Positions 8,668 to 16,357 are shown, counted from the stretch's first letter. The stretch is DNA of 64,000 bases from Neoaquamicrobium sediminum (GCF_013240295.1 NZ_JABETK010000001.1:2170001-2234000), one strand, 5' to 3'. Made by a program: numbers and translations. The notes: generated from the sequence alone by a model not told the origin.

Positions 8668-8772
8668 TTCCTATTTCTCTGTCAACCCCTGGACCAATCC
8701 CGAATCTCTACGCTAGCAGCCCCATTAGGCACCGACCGGTGAGGGGGTGGATAAACCCCCGATGCACTTTTT
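8668..8772 (+). ncRNA. Possible small phage RNA ending in a hairpin
   Basis: The 328 bases between the hypothetical gene (8515) and the methylase stop (8844) carry no convincing + strand protein gene. Two + oriented operon-head motifs lead into a stretch with a CACC-GACC-GGTG hairpin and then a GGGGG/CCCCC hairpin followed by five T. This is the layout of a small RNA with its own terminator. No RNA family recognised; expression is inferred only. Confidence 0.25.
8743..8772 (+). terminator. Hairpin with T-run
   Basis: GGGGG (8743-8747) pairs with CCCCC (8756-8760) around an eight-base loop; GTG/CAC can extend the stem across a small internal loop. Five T follow at 8768-8772. A weak intrinsic terminator in the + direction. 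Confidence 0.4.
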
Positions 8773-8781
8773 GCGTCTGGC

Positions 8782-8794
8782 GTAACTAAGTTTC
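8782..8794. promoter_or_regulatory. Dispersed 13-mer site (GTAACTAAGTTTC)
   Basis: AACTAAGTT core in the intergenic space between the methylase stop and the hypothetical gene on the same strand. One of nine exact-core sites in the phage region. Confidence 0.45.
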
Positions 8795-8843
8795 ACATCC
8801 GTGCCGCTGCGTAAGGCACGTCGCCCCTCGCGGAGCCGTCCAT

Positions 8844-10127
8844 CTAAATCAACTCTGATGAGTCTTGACTCGCGAAAGTTGAAATAATGGCGCGCAAATA
8901 TTCGTCCGCGATCGACGGATCGACCATGGGAAGTTTGAACCGCCGCCTGATGTCATCAGCGTGGTCGGGCTCGCGCTCTACAAGCAGCGCATTCATTCCC
9001 TCGGCGAGTGCTGCCGCACCTGTCGTCCCCGAGCCAGCAAATGCGTCGAGGACCGTGCCACCGGCAGGCGTGGTGAGCCTTACAAAATGTCGAAGGAGAC
9101 CGACAGGCTTTACCGTAGGGTGAGACGATCCGTCTCGGTCAGCCTTCTTTGCCTTGCCGTGGTAGGTGATCGCGTCGATGTCGGGCGGGAAGCAGTTGAA
9201 GAACCGAGCAGCCGATCCGGCGTCCGACCGCCTTGCCGAGGGCACTCGGCCCTTGAACTCGTTGTAGATGCCGTTGGTGACGCCCGAGGGCTCGTTGCCC
9301 TTCACGTCGCCTTTTTGCCCCTTGCTGGCGGGGAACAGCCCCACGACATCATCGCTACCGTCATGCAGGAGGTTCGCGGGCCAGCGTCCCTCGGGCTGAA
9401 CAAATTCGAGGCCCTGATCGCGGCGGAAGCTGTTGTTCTCGCCCCATTCGTCGTCCCGTGCCTGGCCGCTCTTGGCGTAGGCACCGCCGTTCAGATCGTC
9501 CTCAGTCGGCACAAGGCACTTCTTGATGTTAAGTGCGCCGACGCCGTGCGTCAGAACGTTGCGAAAGCCGGTCTTCGTGTCGAACGGCTTCTGGCCGATG
9601 TAGACAGGTTCAATCGCAGGCTTCGTGCTTTGGGTGCCGTAGTACCAGCCTTCCCATGCAATCAGTTCAGCCTCGGGGACCCCCGCCTTACGTGCGAGCC
9701 GCGTTACGCTATGGGCCTTCGGGAAACCCGAGCCGTACACCCATCCGGTGAACGGGTGCATGATGAAGCCTGCAAGCTCCATTGCTGCCGCTTGCCAATG
9801 GCCGGTGCGCGGCGACGAGAAGGCGAGGCAGTAACCGCCAGGGAGCAGCAGATCGTAGACCAGTGACCAGAACTCGGGGTCATGGGCGATCCGGTATCCG
9901 CTCTCGTCGGCGGCGTCCCACACACGGCCCATGAACCCCTTTGACTGGCGGGTGAAGCGCCCGTCTGATCCCGCCTTCGCCGGGGCCGATCCACGTTTGC
10001 CGAAGCGCTTTGCCACGCTCTCAAGGTAGTAGGGCGGGTCCATGAGGGCCGTGTGGACCTTTCGGCCCTGCGCGACCAGTCGGCGCAGCACTTCGTTGGC
10101 GTCACCCTGATAGAACTCAACCGTCAT
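8844..10127 (-). CDS. DNA methyltransferase (N6-adenine or N4-cytosine type, beta order)
   Basis: 427 residues. Catalytic motif IV DPPY lies near residue 32 and the SAM-binding motif FAGSGTTG near residue 380, preceded by HPTVKPVGLLRH. Motif IV before motif I with a central target-recognition region defines the beta class (PF01555). DPPY favours adenine N6 methylation. The target is unknown; the central region does not look like CcrM. No partner restriction enzyme is nearby, so it is probably an orphan enzyme that protects phage DNA or affects regulation. Its start overlaps the upstream small gene (ATGA). The protein ends in SSELI, similar to the tails of several other phage proteins. Confidence 0.85.
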   Translation of the reverse strand: MTVEFYQGDANEVLRRLVAQGRKVHTALMDPPYYLESVAKRFGKRGSAPAKAGSDGRFTRQSKGFMGRVWDAADESGYRIAHDPEFWSLVYDLLLPGGYCLAFSSPRTGHWQAAAMELAGFIMHPFTGWVYGSGFPKAHSVTRLARKAGVPEAELIAWEGWYYGTQSTKPAIEPVYIGQKPFDTKTGFRNVLTHGVGALNIKKCLVPTEDDLNGGAYAKSGQARDDEWGENNSFRRDQGLEFVQPEGRWPANLLHDGSDDVVGLFPASKGQKGDVKGNEPSGVTNGIYNEFKGRVPSARRSDAGSAARFFNCFPPDIDAITYHGKAKKADRDGSSHPTVKPVGLLRHFVRLTTPAGGTVLDAFAGSGTTGAAALAEGMNALLVEREPDHADDIRRRFKLPMVDPSIADEYLRAIISTFASQDSSELI

Positions 10128-10330
10128 TTCATGTCCCTTGCGGCGCGCCGTATCTGCGCTCGAATATTCAGATGGGCTCGGCGGTCGCGGTCGCTTGCGC
10201 GGTTGTTATGCGGCAGGATGCCTACGAGCCGTGCGCCGAGATAGAGCTTGATGTGCTTGGTGCCGACGCTCGTGCTCCAAGGGAGGCCGGTTGCGTCGAG
10301 TTCGGGCCGTAAGGTCGATAAGAGGCTCAT
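10124..10330 (-). CDS. Small basic phage protein
   Basis: 68 residues from an ATG that overlaps the upstream stop (TGATG). The protein has a GTKHIKLYLGARLVGILP core and an Arg-rich end (IRAQIRRAARD). The pattern resembles a small dsRBD/HicA-like fold, but key HicA residues cannot be assigned with confidence. Part of a run of coupled genes leading into the methyltransferase. Confidence 0.55.
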   Translation of the reverse strand: MSLLSTLRPELDATGLPWSTSVGTKHIKLYLGARLVGILPHNNRASDRDRRAHLNIRAQIRRAARDMK

Positions 10331-10566
10331 CAGATCAAATCCTCGCTCGATCGACGAACGGGGCGGACTTCCTCCCGGCCCGTCTTCTGGTAGGTCGCCA
10401 AGACTGCGTCGAGTGCTTCGCCAGGTGTGTCGCCGTGCATGATGCGCCACGAGCCATCCGGGTTTTGGAAGTTGCCCTGCCAGCCCTTCGACTCGGTCTT
10501 CCAGATCGTGATGGCCTTGATCCGGTGCCGATGCGCAACGTGATCCAGGCGGTCGAAGTCGCTCAT
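10330..10566 (-). CDS. Small phage protein with SSEDLI tail
   Basis: 78 residues. A central NPDGSW.IMHGDTPGEALDAVLATY segment suggests a small alpha/beta fold. The C terminus RRSSEDLI resembles the ends of the next protein (RRSVDDLV) and of the ParB-like protein (RPSDDLV). ATGA overlap with the upstream gene and TGATG overlap with the downstream one. Function unknown. Confidence 0.55.
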   Translation of the reverse strand: MSDFDRLDHVAHRHRIKAITIWKTESKGWQGNFQNPDGSWRIMHGDTPGEALDAVLATYQKTGREEVRPVRRSSEDLI

Positions 10567-10832
10567 ACGAGGTCGTCCACGGATCGGCGCTTCGACTTGA
10601 CCTGGCGGGCGACGGGCGGCGGATTGTCCTTCGGCGGCTTCTGCCGCAGCGGACGCATGGCCTTTTCGATGGCGACGATGGGGTCTTCGTCCTCGACCGA
10701 GTCGTGCTTCCTGCCGCTGTCGTTGAGGTACGTGGCGATCCACATCTTCGGATTGGCGCTGCTCTTGTAGAGCGCGATGGATAGCAGCCCGCCGTGTTTG
10801 ATGGCCGTGCGCAGCTTCTCTTCGAGGTCCAT
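10563..10832 (-). CDS. Small phage protein with SVDDLV tail
   Basis: 89 residues. The N-terminal half has a beta-strand pattern (GLLSIALYKSSANPKMWIATYL), followed by a helix and a Pro/Lys-rich linker ending RRSVDDLV. Coupled to the GapR gene upstream (TGATG) and to the next small gene downstream. No family recognised; the fold could be a small nucleic-acid-binding domain. Confidence 0.55.
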   Translation of the reverse strand: MDLEEKLRTAIKHGGLLSIALYKSSANPKMWIATYLNDSGRKHDSVEDEDPIVAIEKAMRPLRQKPPKDNPPPVARQVKSKRRSVDDLV

Positions 10833-11133
10833 CAGACCATCCCCAACGCCGCCATATAGAGGTCGACGATGGCCTCTTCCTCCTGGCGCTCGGCGGCATC
10901 CTGTTTGCGCTTTTTCAGGATCGTGTTGATGGCCTTAAGGTCGAAGCCCGCCCCCTTGGCCTCTTGTTTGACCTCCTTGATGTCGTCGGACACCGTCTTC
11001 TTCTCTTCCTCAAGTCGCTCGATGCGCTCGATGAAGGATCGAAGCTGTCCAGCGGCGACCGTCTGTACGGATTCGCGGTTATGTCGTCACCGGAGTTGTG
11101 GCCGATCAGATCGTCATCGTCGCGCCGTGCCAT
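10832..11133 (-). CDS. gapR: GapR-family DNA-binding protein (DUF2312), single frameshift
   Basis: The main frame encodes [17 protein letters not shown] ... [16 protein letters not shown], a clear match to GapR/DUF2312. GapR proteins form tetramers that clamp overtwisted DNA ahead of replication forks and are specific to alphaproteobacteria and their phages. The N-terminal [15 protein letters not shown] segment lies in another frame; one missing base near 11058-11066 separates them. Restored length is about 100 residues. The N-terminal IGHNSG motif is common in phage copies. A 13-mer regulatory site lies just upstream at 11170. Confidence 0.8.
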
Positions 11134-11169
11134 GGTATCCCTCTTCTGTTGTCTAGATTGCCGGGGGTG

Positions 11170-11182
11170 GAAACTTAGTTTG
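11170..11182. promoter_or_regulatory. Dispersed 13-mer site overlapping a stop codon
   Basis: GAAACTTAGTTTG on the + strand. Read on the - strand it contains the TAA stop of the next gene upstream (AAC TAA) and lies about 37 bases before the gapR start. Position at a gene junction fits a transcription-blocking site. Confidence 0.5.
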
Positions 11183-11501
11183 CGCGAGCGCCGTAGCGCG
11201 CGGCCTCCTTCGCCCCGGAATGAGGAAGCCAACGGCTTCGCTCGAAGTAACGGTTGCCGCCGCCGTTGTAGCGGGGGTTCCTGCCGGGGTGAGACCCCCA
11301 ATGATCGCGAAACGCCGGATCGTCCATCTTCGAGACGTGGCGCACAACCGCCTTGCTCCGCGAGCGCTTCTTCTTGGGCGCGGGATCAGGTGCCATCACG
11401 TCGGCGAACCGGCGAGAAGGCTCGGCCCCGCCGCCGAACACGGCACCGAGACCTGACAGCGCCGCCGTAGCAGCCATGGCGAGAGAAGTGGAAAGACGCA
11501 T
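11175..11501 (-). CDS. Hypothetical exported or basic phage protein
   Basis: 108 residues. The N-terminal 28 residues (MRLSTSLAMAATAALSGLGAVFGGG) look like a signal peptide; the remainder is Lys/Arg/Pro-rich with a GGGNRYFERSRWLPHSG segment. An AGGA ribosome site overlaps the upstream stop. No homologous family recognised. Confidence 0.5.
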   Translation of the reverse strand: MRLSTSLAMAATAALSGLGAVFGGGAEPSRRFADVMAPDPAPKKKRSRSKAVVRHVSKMDDPAFRDHWGSHPGRNPRYNGGGNRYFERSRWLPHSGAKEAARYGARAN

Positions 11502-11505
11502 GGGA

Positions 11506-11937
11506 TCAGTCCTGTGGAAAGAGGGAGTCTTCGGGGTAAATCTCGCGACGGATCATCGCGATATAGGCTTCGAGCGCGGACACGAACTCGGTGCGAAACT
11601 TGGTCGACTTGCCCGCGATAACCCACCGTTCAAGCGCCAGTAGAACGCCATGTAGGTCGTCGGGGATTTGGTTGACCGAGATGAACTCGACCATGGAGAT
11701 TCCCTTCCGGCGATCCCGGTGGGGATGGTACTCTTCCATGTCCAGTTCGATCCGCTGACGGGCGTAGTGAAGGGACTTTTCGAGGTCGAGAAGGCCGTTC
11801 TTGTCACGCCAGCGGATCACGTATTTGAAGATGTTCTGCGCGAAGGCGTCCCAATTGTTCGCCGCGACGAAATGATTGGGCTGGATCGGGTACTTGACGT
11901 AGTGCCCACCGCCGACCTGATAGCTCAACGCGCTCAT
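11506..11937 (-). CDS. DUF3310 protein
   Basis: 143 residues. Residues 5-65 match DUF3310 (PF11753): GGGHYVKYPIQPNHFVAANN and NIFKYVIRWRDKNGLLDLEKSLHYA. This family is widespread in phages, often annotated as a nucleotide-kinase-like protein, and is linked with DNA metabolism. The C-terminal half (SVNQIPDDLHGVLLALERWVIA) is specific to this copy. It lies between the ParB-like gene and gapR in the early operon. Confidence 0.8.
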   Translation of the reverse strand: MSALSYQVGGGHYVKYPIQPNHFVAANNWDAFAQNIFKYVIRWRDKNGLLDLEKSLHYARQRIELDMEEYHPHRDRRKGISMVEFISVNQIPDDLHGVLLALERWVIAGKSTKFRTEFVSALEAYIAMIRREIYPEDSLFPQD

Positions 11938-11947
11938 CGGACTGACC

Positions 11948-12214
11948 TCAGACGGCAGCAGCCGCGCCGGTCGCGGCGGGTCGCTGATAGACCGGCGTCC
12001 GCTTCGTCGTTTCCTCGGACTGCTTGTTGATGTCGATGGACTGGTACTCGGCCCAAATGCGGCTGATGCGCAGCGCGTCTTCGGCCTCGAACTTTGAGCC
12101 GCCCTTGAGCTTGGTGATGGCGCGCAGATCGTTGTTCAGGACTTCCGCGAAAATCTTTGCGGCGTCTGCGTCCTGGGCGATGGTTGCGTTGTTGAGAATG
12201 CTGGAAATGCTCAT
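11948..12214 (-). CDS. Small hypothetical phage protein
   Basis: 88 residues, largely helical, with a polar start (SISSILNNATIAQDADAAKIF) and an Ala-rich end. It sits directly downstream of the ParB-like gene in the same orientation. No motif recognised. Confidence 0.5.
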   Translation of the reverse strand: MSISSILNNATIAQDADAAKIFAEVLNNDLRAITKLKGGSKFEAEDALRISRIWAEYQSIDINKQSEETTKRTPVYQRPAATGAAAAV

Positions 12215-12229
12215 GGTCGTTCTCCGTGG

Positions 12230-13111
12230 TTACACGAGGTCGTCAGACGGTCGTGCCTTGCTTTGGTCGAGGAATTTGAGTTCGCTCAGGCCGGTGATTT
12301 CGAAGATGGCGGCGATGTCGGCTGGGCCGAAGTGGACAACCACGTTGTCGCCGTCCTGATGCGCCCACACCCGTTCGAAGATTTCGGCGACAGCCTGCTT
12401 CACTGACTTCGCCGGGGCCTTCGGCTGCTTCTTCTCAGCGGCCTTTCGGACGTGCTTGGCAGTCGCGCGATCCTTGCCCGACTTCTTCGCCTCCTTCACG
12501 GCCTCCTTGAGTTCCTTGGCCGCAGCCTTGGCCTCGCCCTTGTGCTTGTTGAGCGTGGTGATCGCGAGCGTCGACGAAACCTCGCCCGAGCGAACCAGAT
12601 CGGTCAGCGTCTTCGGGGCCGCGACCAAGGCGATGAGGTTCGAGACGTGGACGCGGCTGATGCCCGCCTTCTTGGCGATGTTGGATTCCGTCCAGCCCAG
12701 GTCCGTGAGGCGCTTGAACACCTGCCCCTGCTCGATCGGCGTCAGCGGCTTGCCCGAATTTCGAACGATCATCGAGAACGTGCGCTCGGCCTCGTCGGCG
12801 TTGCGGTTCTCCGTCACGACAGGCACGAGCATTTCGCGGTCAGCGCCGAGGGTGTCGATGGCGTACATCGCGGCGGCGCGGCGACGGTGTCCGTCCGAGA
12901 CGAACGCCTTACCGTCTTCCCAATAGGCAGTGAGGGACTGTTTGACGCCGATTTCGGCGATGGACTGCGCCAGCGCGAGGTCTTCGATGTCCTCGGGGTT
13001 GAAGTCGTTCTCGCGGGCGTTCCAGCCCTCTTTCGTATGCAGATCGAAGGGGCTCAAGCGGTACTGATCCGACCGCCCCTTCGCCAGTTCCTTAATGCCG
13101 GTTGCCATCAT
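12230..13111 (-). CDS. ParB-like DNA-binding protein
   Basis: 293 residues. An N-terminal ParB/Srx-fold domain carries the VSDGHRRRAA box (residues 71-80), equivalent to the GERR/CTP-binding motif. A helix-turn-helix follows at about 140-165 (TESNIAKKAGISRVHVSNLI). The rest is Lys/Ala-rich. No parA is next to it, so it may regulate transcription or replication and need not partition DNA. The ribosome site AGGAG lies six bases before the first ATG. The operon-head motif at 13151-13178 is immediately upstream. The C terminus RPSDDLV matches the shared phage tail motif. Confidence 0.75.
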   Translation of the reverse strand: MMATGIKELAKGRSDQYRLSPFDLHTKEGWNARENDFNPEDIEDLALAQSIAEIGVKQSLTAYWEDGKAFVSDGHRRRAAAMYAIDTLGADREMLVPVVTENRNADEAERTFSMIVRNSGKPLTPIEQGQVFKRLTDLGWTESNIAKKAGISRVHVSNLIALVAAPKTLTDLVRSGEVSSTLAITTLNKHKGEAKAAAKELKEAVKEAKKSGKDRATAKHVRKAAEKKQPKAPAKSVKQAVAEIFERVWAHQDGDNVVVHFGPADIAAIFEITGLSELKFLDQSKARPSDDLV

Positions 13112-13150
13112 TCGTTCTCCTAAAATGATGGCGCACCGTAGACTCGTGTT

Positions 13151-13178
13151 TATGGTCGTGTCAACAGTGGGTTGAAAC
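13151..13178 (-). promoter_or_regulatory. Operon-head motif upstream of the ParB-like gene
   Basis: On the - strand: TTTCAAC, 13 bases with GTTGACAC, then GACCATA. The dyad TCAAC-CCACT-GTTGA is perfect. The 20-base core is the same as the one at 32043 in front of a + strand operon. Confidence 0.6.
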
Positions 13179-13186
13179 TAAGTTGA
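13174..13186. promoter_or_regulatory. Dispersed 13-mer site fused to the operon-head motif
   Basis: GAAACTAAGTTGA overlaps the edge of the dyad. On the - strand the TAG stop of the gene ending at 13178 falls inside it (ACT TAG). Confidence 0.5.
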
Positions 13187-13549
13187 CAGTTTATCGCCCT
13201 CGGTGATGCGAATCTGGTCCGCGATTGAACCCCGTGACGAGACCGACAACTCGAATGCGAGCCCCTGCCACGCATCGCCCTTCACGTCGTACTTGGCGGG
13301 GGTCAGGCGCACCTGGTCAATCTCGAAAGTGAACTGCTTCCCGACCGGGTTCTTCGGGACGAATTTGAAATCGACCTTCCGTTCGCCGCCGAAGAACATT
13401 TGCAGGTTTTCCATGCTGATGTTCTGGCAAATCATCAAAATCCGATACCGGGAATATTTGAACCCGAATTGCAGGAGGTCGGTGTTGCCGATGCAGCGCC
13501 CGTCAATCCAGACTTCGCCTCGCCCGATGGTGTAGTTGTTCTCAGTCAT
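13178..13549 (-). CDS. Tail-tube-like protein in the early region
   Basis: 123 residues. The start (YTIGRGEVWIDGRCIGNTD) and the end (NPVGKQFTFEIDQVRLTPA ... WQGLAFELSV) resemble the first and last strands of phage tail-tube proteins of the GRG..YF....IGNTPEF type, with the middle removed. It lies at the 3' end of an early operon, away from the tail genes. It may be a shortened paralogue with another role. Confidence in the homology is moderate and rests on sequence pattern only. Confidence 0.45.
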   Translation of the reverse strand: MTENNYTIGRGEVWIDGRCIGNTDLLQFGFKYSRYRILMICQNISMENLQMFFGGERKVDFKFVPKNPVGKQFTFEIDQVRLTPAKYDVKGDAWQGLAFELSVSSRGSIADQIRITEGDKLST

Positions 13550-14286
13550 CTTCCAATCCTTCTATGGTCTTTGGCGCTGCCCTGCAGGGCACTGTTGAGG
13601 GAAACGCGGTCGACGGCGGGTCCTCCCTGCAGGGCGCTGTTGAGGGAAACGCGCTCGCCCGCGATGAGGCCGCTCAGGTAGTCAGACTCGAAGTCCCGGC
13701 TGGATCGCATGTCGCGCTGCTTGATCTTCACCGGCATGGCCGCGTCGATGAGCTGGCCCCGCAACACGATTAGGCCGGTGCCGGTGGGCTCGGGCTGCTT
13801 GAGGGCGCGGATGCGGCGGGCGAGGGAGTCCGCCATGCCGTCCATGAAGGGGATGATCTTGCGGCGCTTGGCCGACAGGGTGAGCAGCCCGTATTCACGG
13901 TGGAGCCGTTCGAGGTTGTCGTTCATTGCCCTGGCGCAGATCGCGAGCAGATACTTCGAGACATCGACCTCGTGGGCGAACCCGAAGAAGTTGATTTCGA
14001 CCGGGCGGACGCCGATGGGCGAGGTCCAGTAGCGAGATCCAGTCAGATGCGCGATGGCGTCGGCCACCTTCCACAGCCGGTCGCCCACGAAGTCGTCATG
14101 GTGCTCGGTGTGGCGCTGGAACGGGGACTCGCGAAGCTGGACCTCGTCGACGGTGAGGTTGTATTTGGCGAGCATTTCCGCCGCCTTCGCGGCAGCGGCA
14201 ACCGCCTCGTCCTCGGTGCATCCGTTCTCGACCGTCTTGGCGAGTAGGGCGCGGATGCGCGCCGCGATCCTGTCACGGTCGTTCAC
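13546..14286 (-). CDS. DUF2786 protein
   Basis: 246 residues from a GTG start inside the end of the upstream gene. The N-terminal 50 residues match DUF2786 (PF10979): IRALLAKTVENGCTEDEAVAAAAKAAEMLAKYN. The following 130 residues fit the domain usually fused to it (FVGDRLWKVADAIAHLTGSRYW ... FFGFAHEVDVSKYLL). These proteins are common in phages and ICEs; the biochemical role is unknown. The C terminus holds two copies of VSLNSALQG from a 28-base direct repeat, probably a late expansion. Confidence 0.75.
   Translation of the reverse strand: MNDRDRIAARIRALLAKTVENGCTEDEAVAAAAKAAEMLAKYNLTVDEVQLRESPFQRHTEHHDDFVGDRLWKVADAIAHLTGSRYWTSPIGVRPVEINFFGFAHEVDVSKYLLAICARAMNDNLERLHREYGLLTLSAKRRKIIPFMDGMADSLARRIRALKQPEPTGTGLIVLRGQLIDAAMPVKIKQRDMRSSRDFESDYLSGLIAGERVSLNSALQGGPAVDRVSLNSALQGSAKDHRRIGR
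13581..13653. repeat. 28-base direct repeat inside the DUF2786 gene
   Basis: CCTGCAGGGC(A/G)CTGTTGAG plus ten further bases at 13581-13608 and 13626-13653: one mismatch, period 45. The unit keeps the reading frame. It contains a PstI-type palindrome CTGCAG. Confidence 0.8.
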
Positions 14287-14649
14287 GCTTCAACATCCCC
14301 TCAAGCTTCTTTACGATCGAGGCGACGGTGATCCCATCATCATAGTCGTCGTCTTCGGCCCATCGTTTGATGTTCGCGATTTCGGCGCGGATCGCCTGAG
14401 CCTTGGTCTTCGCGAGCTTCGGGGAGGCTTCTCGCCGACCCGCCATTTCGTGCGCCACATGGGGTCGATACTTGGGAGCCAGCCGTAGTCGCCATGTTTC
14501 TTCGAGAGCTTGCCCCATGTGCAAATGCTCTTCTGGATCGCGTGGACATAGCCGCCACGGATCGTCCGAACGATATGCTGTTCGAACGTTACCTTGCCGG
14601 TGCCGTCCGCGACGAAGCATTCCAGATATATGTCACCCACCTTCGCCAT
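14273..14649 (-). CDS. Hypothetical phage protein, single frameshift
   Basis: Start MAKVGDIYLECFVADG at 14649; the frame breaks near 14427-14429 where one missing base (GG reduced to G) separates it from the continuation ASPKLAKTKAQAIRAEIANI ... GMLKRERP. Restored length about 125 residues. The N-terminal half is beta-rich and includes a WGKLSKKHGDYGWLPSIDP segment. The end overlaps the GTG start of the DUF2786 gene. Function unknown. Confidence 0.5.
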
Positions 14650-14651
14650 GG

Positions 14652-14792
14652 TCAGTCCACCTTCGGTGCGACGACGAAACAGGCACAAGCGAAGAGCAAG
14701 GTCGGGTAGTCAATTGGGTGCCCGAAATAGTCCATGGCAACGGTTCCGCCGAGGACAATGGCGATCCAAAGGATATGTGGCATCACTCGCAT
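14652..14792 (-). CDS. Small two-span membrane protein
   Basis: 46 residues. Two hydrophobic segments: ILWIAIVLGGTVAM (residues 7-20) and TLLFACACFVVAP (31-43). The start overlaps the end of the upstream gene by ten bases. Such micro-membrane proteins are typical of phage early regions. Role unknown. Confidence 0.5.
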   Translation of the reverse strand: MRVMPHILWIAIVLGGTVAMDYFGHPIDYPTLLFACACFVVAPKVD

Positions 14793-15661
14793 GGCGCTGA
14801 CCTCCCGCCGCCAAAGACGTAGTCACGCCAGGCGATCCAGCACCACTTGCCGTCACGGTTCTTGAGGAAGCCCCACGGGCGACCGCCCTTGCCCCGCCAA
14901 ACCAGCGTGACGATAGCGCCGGGACCGTATGCGGCCCTGACCCCGTTCTTCTCGCACGGCTCGCCGCCGACGTATCGCCCGAGGACGCGATGCGTGTGCT
15001 CGGCGGGACGGAAGGTCCAGCGCCACGCACGAACGATCTGACGGCGCACTTCATAGCGCTCTTCGGTGTGGCCGAAATCAAAGGTTTCGTTGAGCGCGTC
15101 GACCGGCACCACATGATCGCTCACGCGAACGTTCCGGCGCTCCGTGACTTCCTCGACATATGGTGTCAGCGGGAACGTCCAGAAGTCCCAAGGATGGTCG
15201 TGCGGATCAGCGTCAAGGTCGCCCCGGTGGAAGATGTGGAGACGCAGCCGCCCGATCCACATGCGCGTCATGTAGGGCGAGCCGTCGTCACCGTGGATCG
15301 TGTGCCGTCCGAGGAAGCTTTCGCCCTTCTCCCTCTTCGCGCTGCGCCTGCTATCCCAATCCTCGGGTGGGCCAGGTGGCAAGTCTTCCAGGCTTTTGCC
15401 TTCTCGCATGAACTCGCGGATGTCCTCGGACAGCCATCCGCGCTTCAAAAGCTCGTCGACGAGAACCTTTTCCTTCCAGCAGACGCAGTCGTCAGGGTGG
15501 CGCGGACATCGTTCCTCGGGGTCGTCCTGACCCTCGCAAGTCAATGGGACGTGGACGGCGCTGCAAACCATGCAGACGTAGGAATCGATCCGCATGGTTT
15601 GGTGCCTGTAGTGCGGGAGCCAGTCGTGGTCCCGACCGAGTTCGGCGCAGTCGCGGGTCAT
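14783..15661 (-). CDS. Cupin-like phage protein with N-terminal Cys cluster
   Basis: 292 residues. Residues about 25-65 carry CMVCSA and CPRHPDDCVC, a possible zinc site. Residues about 130-270 contain HIFHRGD, DPHDHPWDFWTFPL and PAEHTHRV followed by WTL/TLVW-type strands, the His pattern of a cupin-like barrel seen in phage proteins with LHDHPW motifs. Such proteins are of unknown activity, possibly metal-dependent. ATGA overlap with the upstream gene. Confidence 0.55.
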   Translation of the reverse strand: MTRDCAELGRDHDWLPHYRHQTMRIDSYVCMVCSAVHVPLTCEGQDDPEERCPRHPDDCVCWKEKVLVDELLKRGWLSEDIREFMREGKSLEDLPPGPPEDWDSRRSAKREKGESFLGRHTIHGDDGSPYMTRMWIGRLRLHIFHRGDLDADPHDHPWDFWTFPLTPYVEEVTERRNVRVSDHVVPVDALNETFDFGHTEERYEVRRQIVRAWRWTFRPAEHTHRVLGRYVGGEPCEKNGVRAAYGPGAIVTLVWRGKGGRPWGFLKNRDGKWCWIAWRDYVFGGGRSAPCE

Positions 15662-15831
15662 TGTTCCTCACTCGCGCTGAGTAGGTCGAGAATTTCCGTC
15701 CGCATCAGCGACATGCGCGCGGCCAGTTCGAGCGGTGGCACCCGCTCGTCGCGGAAGTGGTTCGCCATGGTCTCGAAGCGCTGCGCGATCTTCTCGCGGA
15801 CGTTTCGGACGGGTTCTGCTTGCTGTGTCAT
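15658..15831 (-). CDS. Small helical phage protein
   Basis: 57 residues read directly from the sequence: starts MTQQAEPVRNVREK and ends LLSASEEQ. Amphipathic helices, no Cys. ATGA overlaps at both ends make it part of a coupled gene train. Confidence 0.5.
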   Translation of the reverse strand: MTQQAEPVRNVREKIAQRFETMANHFRDERVPPLELAARMSLMRTEILDLLSASEEQ

Positions 15832-16157
15832 TGGAACCTCTGTCCGGTGATCTGCATCGCGCGGACTCGAGACTGTTCGAGCGCGATCATGGGTTCGAGC
15901 ATCGACGACGGAACACCCGCCTGGACGAGTGAAATCACGTCGACATACTCTTCGTGAGCGTCGACCTCGACGAAGGCGAAGGTGGCGGGATCGCTATGGT
16001 TCGCCCAATTCTTGATGTGCTCCTGCGCCGCCGAAACGCTGCCGAAGCTGACCGCCTGGCTGTGTCCGACGCAGTCGAGCAACGAGAAGAAGCCGAAGCC
16101 CATGGCGTTGCCGAGGTAGACCCCCATCTGAGGGTGGGTGATGACGACACGCTTCAT
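15828..16157 (-). CDS. Hypothetical phage protein
   Basis: 109 residues, coupled on both sides by ATGA overlaps. Mixed alpha/beta with a Gly-rich start (GVYLGNAMGFGFFSLLDCVG) and an acidic centre (TFAFVEVDAHEEYVDVI). No family recognised. Confidence 0.5.
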   Translation of the reverse strand: MKRVVITHPQMGVYLGNAMGFGFFSLLDCVGHSQAVSFGSVSAAQEHIKNWANHSDPATFAFVEVDAHEEYVDVISLVQAGVPSSMLEPMIALEQSRVRAMQITGQRFQ

Positions 16158-16357
16158 GCCTGAACCCCCGTCACGGCCTTCACAAGCCAATTGTTGTCAT
16201 CCAAGAAGCGCCTCCGCAGCCTCCCTCTGCGGGTGGCGTAGTCGACGAGTGATCCGAGGTTTTCGCTCAGGTGGGTGCCCCGGTATTCGCCACGATAGAG
16301 CTTCGCGAGAACCCACCCCTTGTGCTCACGGGAATAGGAGATGCGGAACGGCTTCAT
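16154..16357 (-). CDS. Small basic phage protein
   Basis: 67 residues, pI clearly basic, starting FRISYSREHKGWVLAKLYRG and containing an Arg-rich TRRGRLRRRF stretch. A small DNA- or RNA-binding protein is plausible. ATGA overlaps on both sides. Confidence 0.5.
   Translation of the reverse strand: MKPFRISYSREHKGWVLAKLYRGEYRGTHLSENLGSLVDYATRRGRLRRRFLDDNNWLVKAVTGVQA

Noticed and set aside
8844..10127. CcrM homologue
   Set aside because: The motif order and DPPY fit, but the regions around them do not resemble CcrM and the length is greater; called only as a beta-class methyltransferase.
13151..13186. Classic parS site for the ParB-like protein
   Set aside because: The dyad differs from the chromosomal parS pattern and recurs at many operon heads, which fits a promoter/operator better; binding by this protein remains untested.
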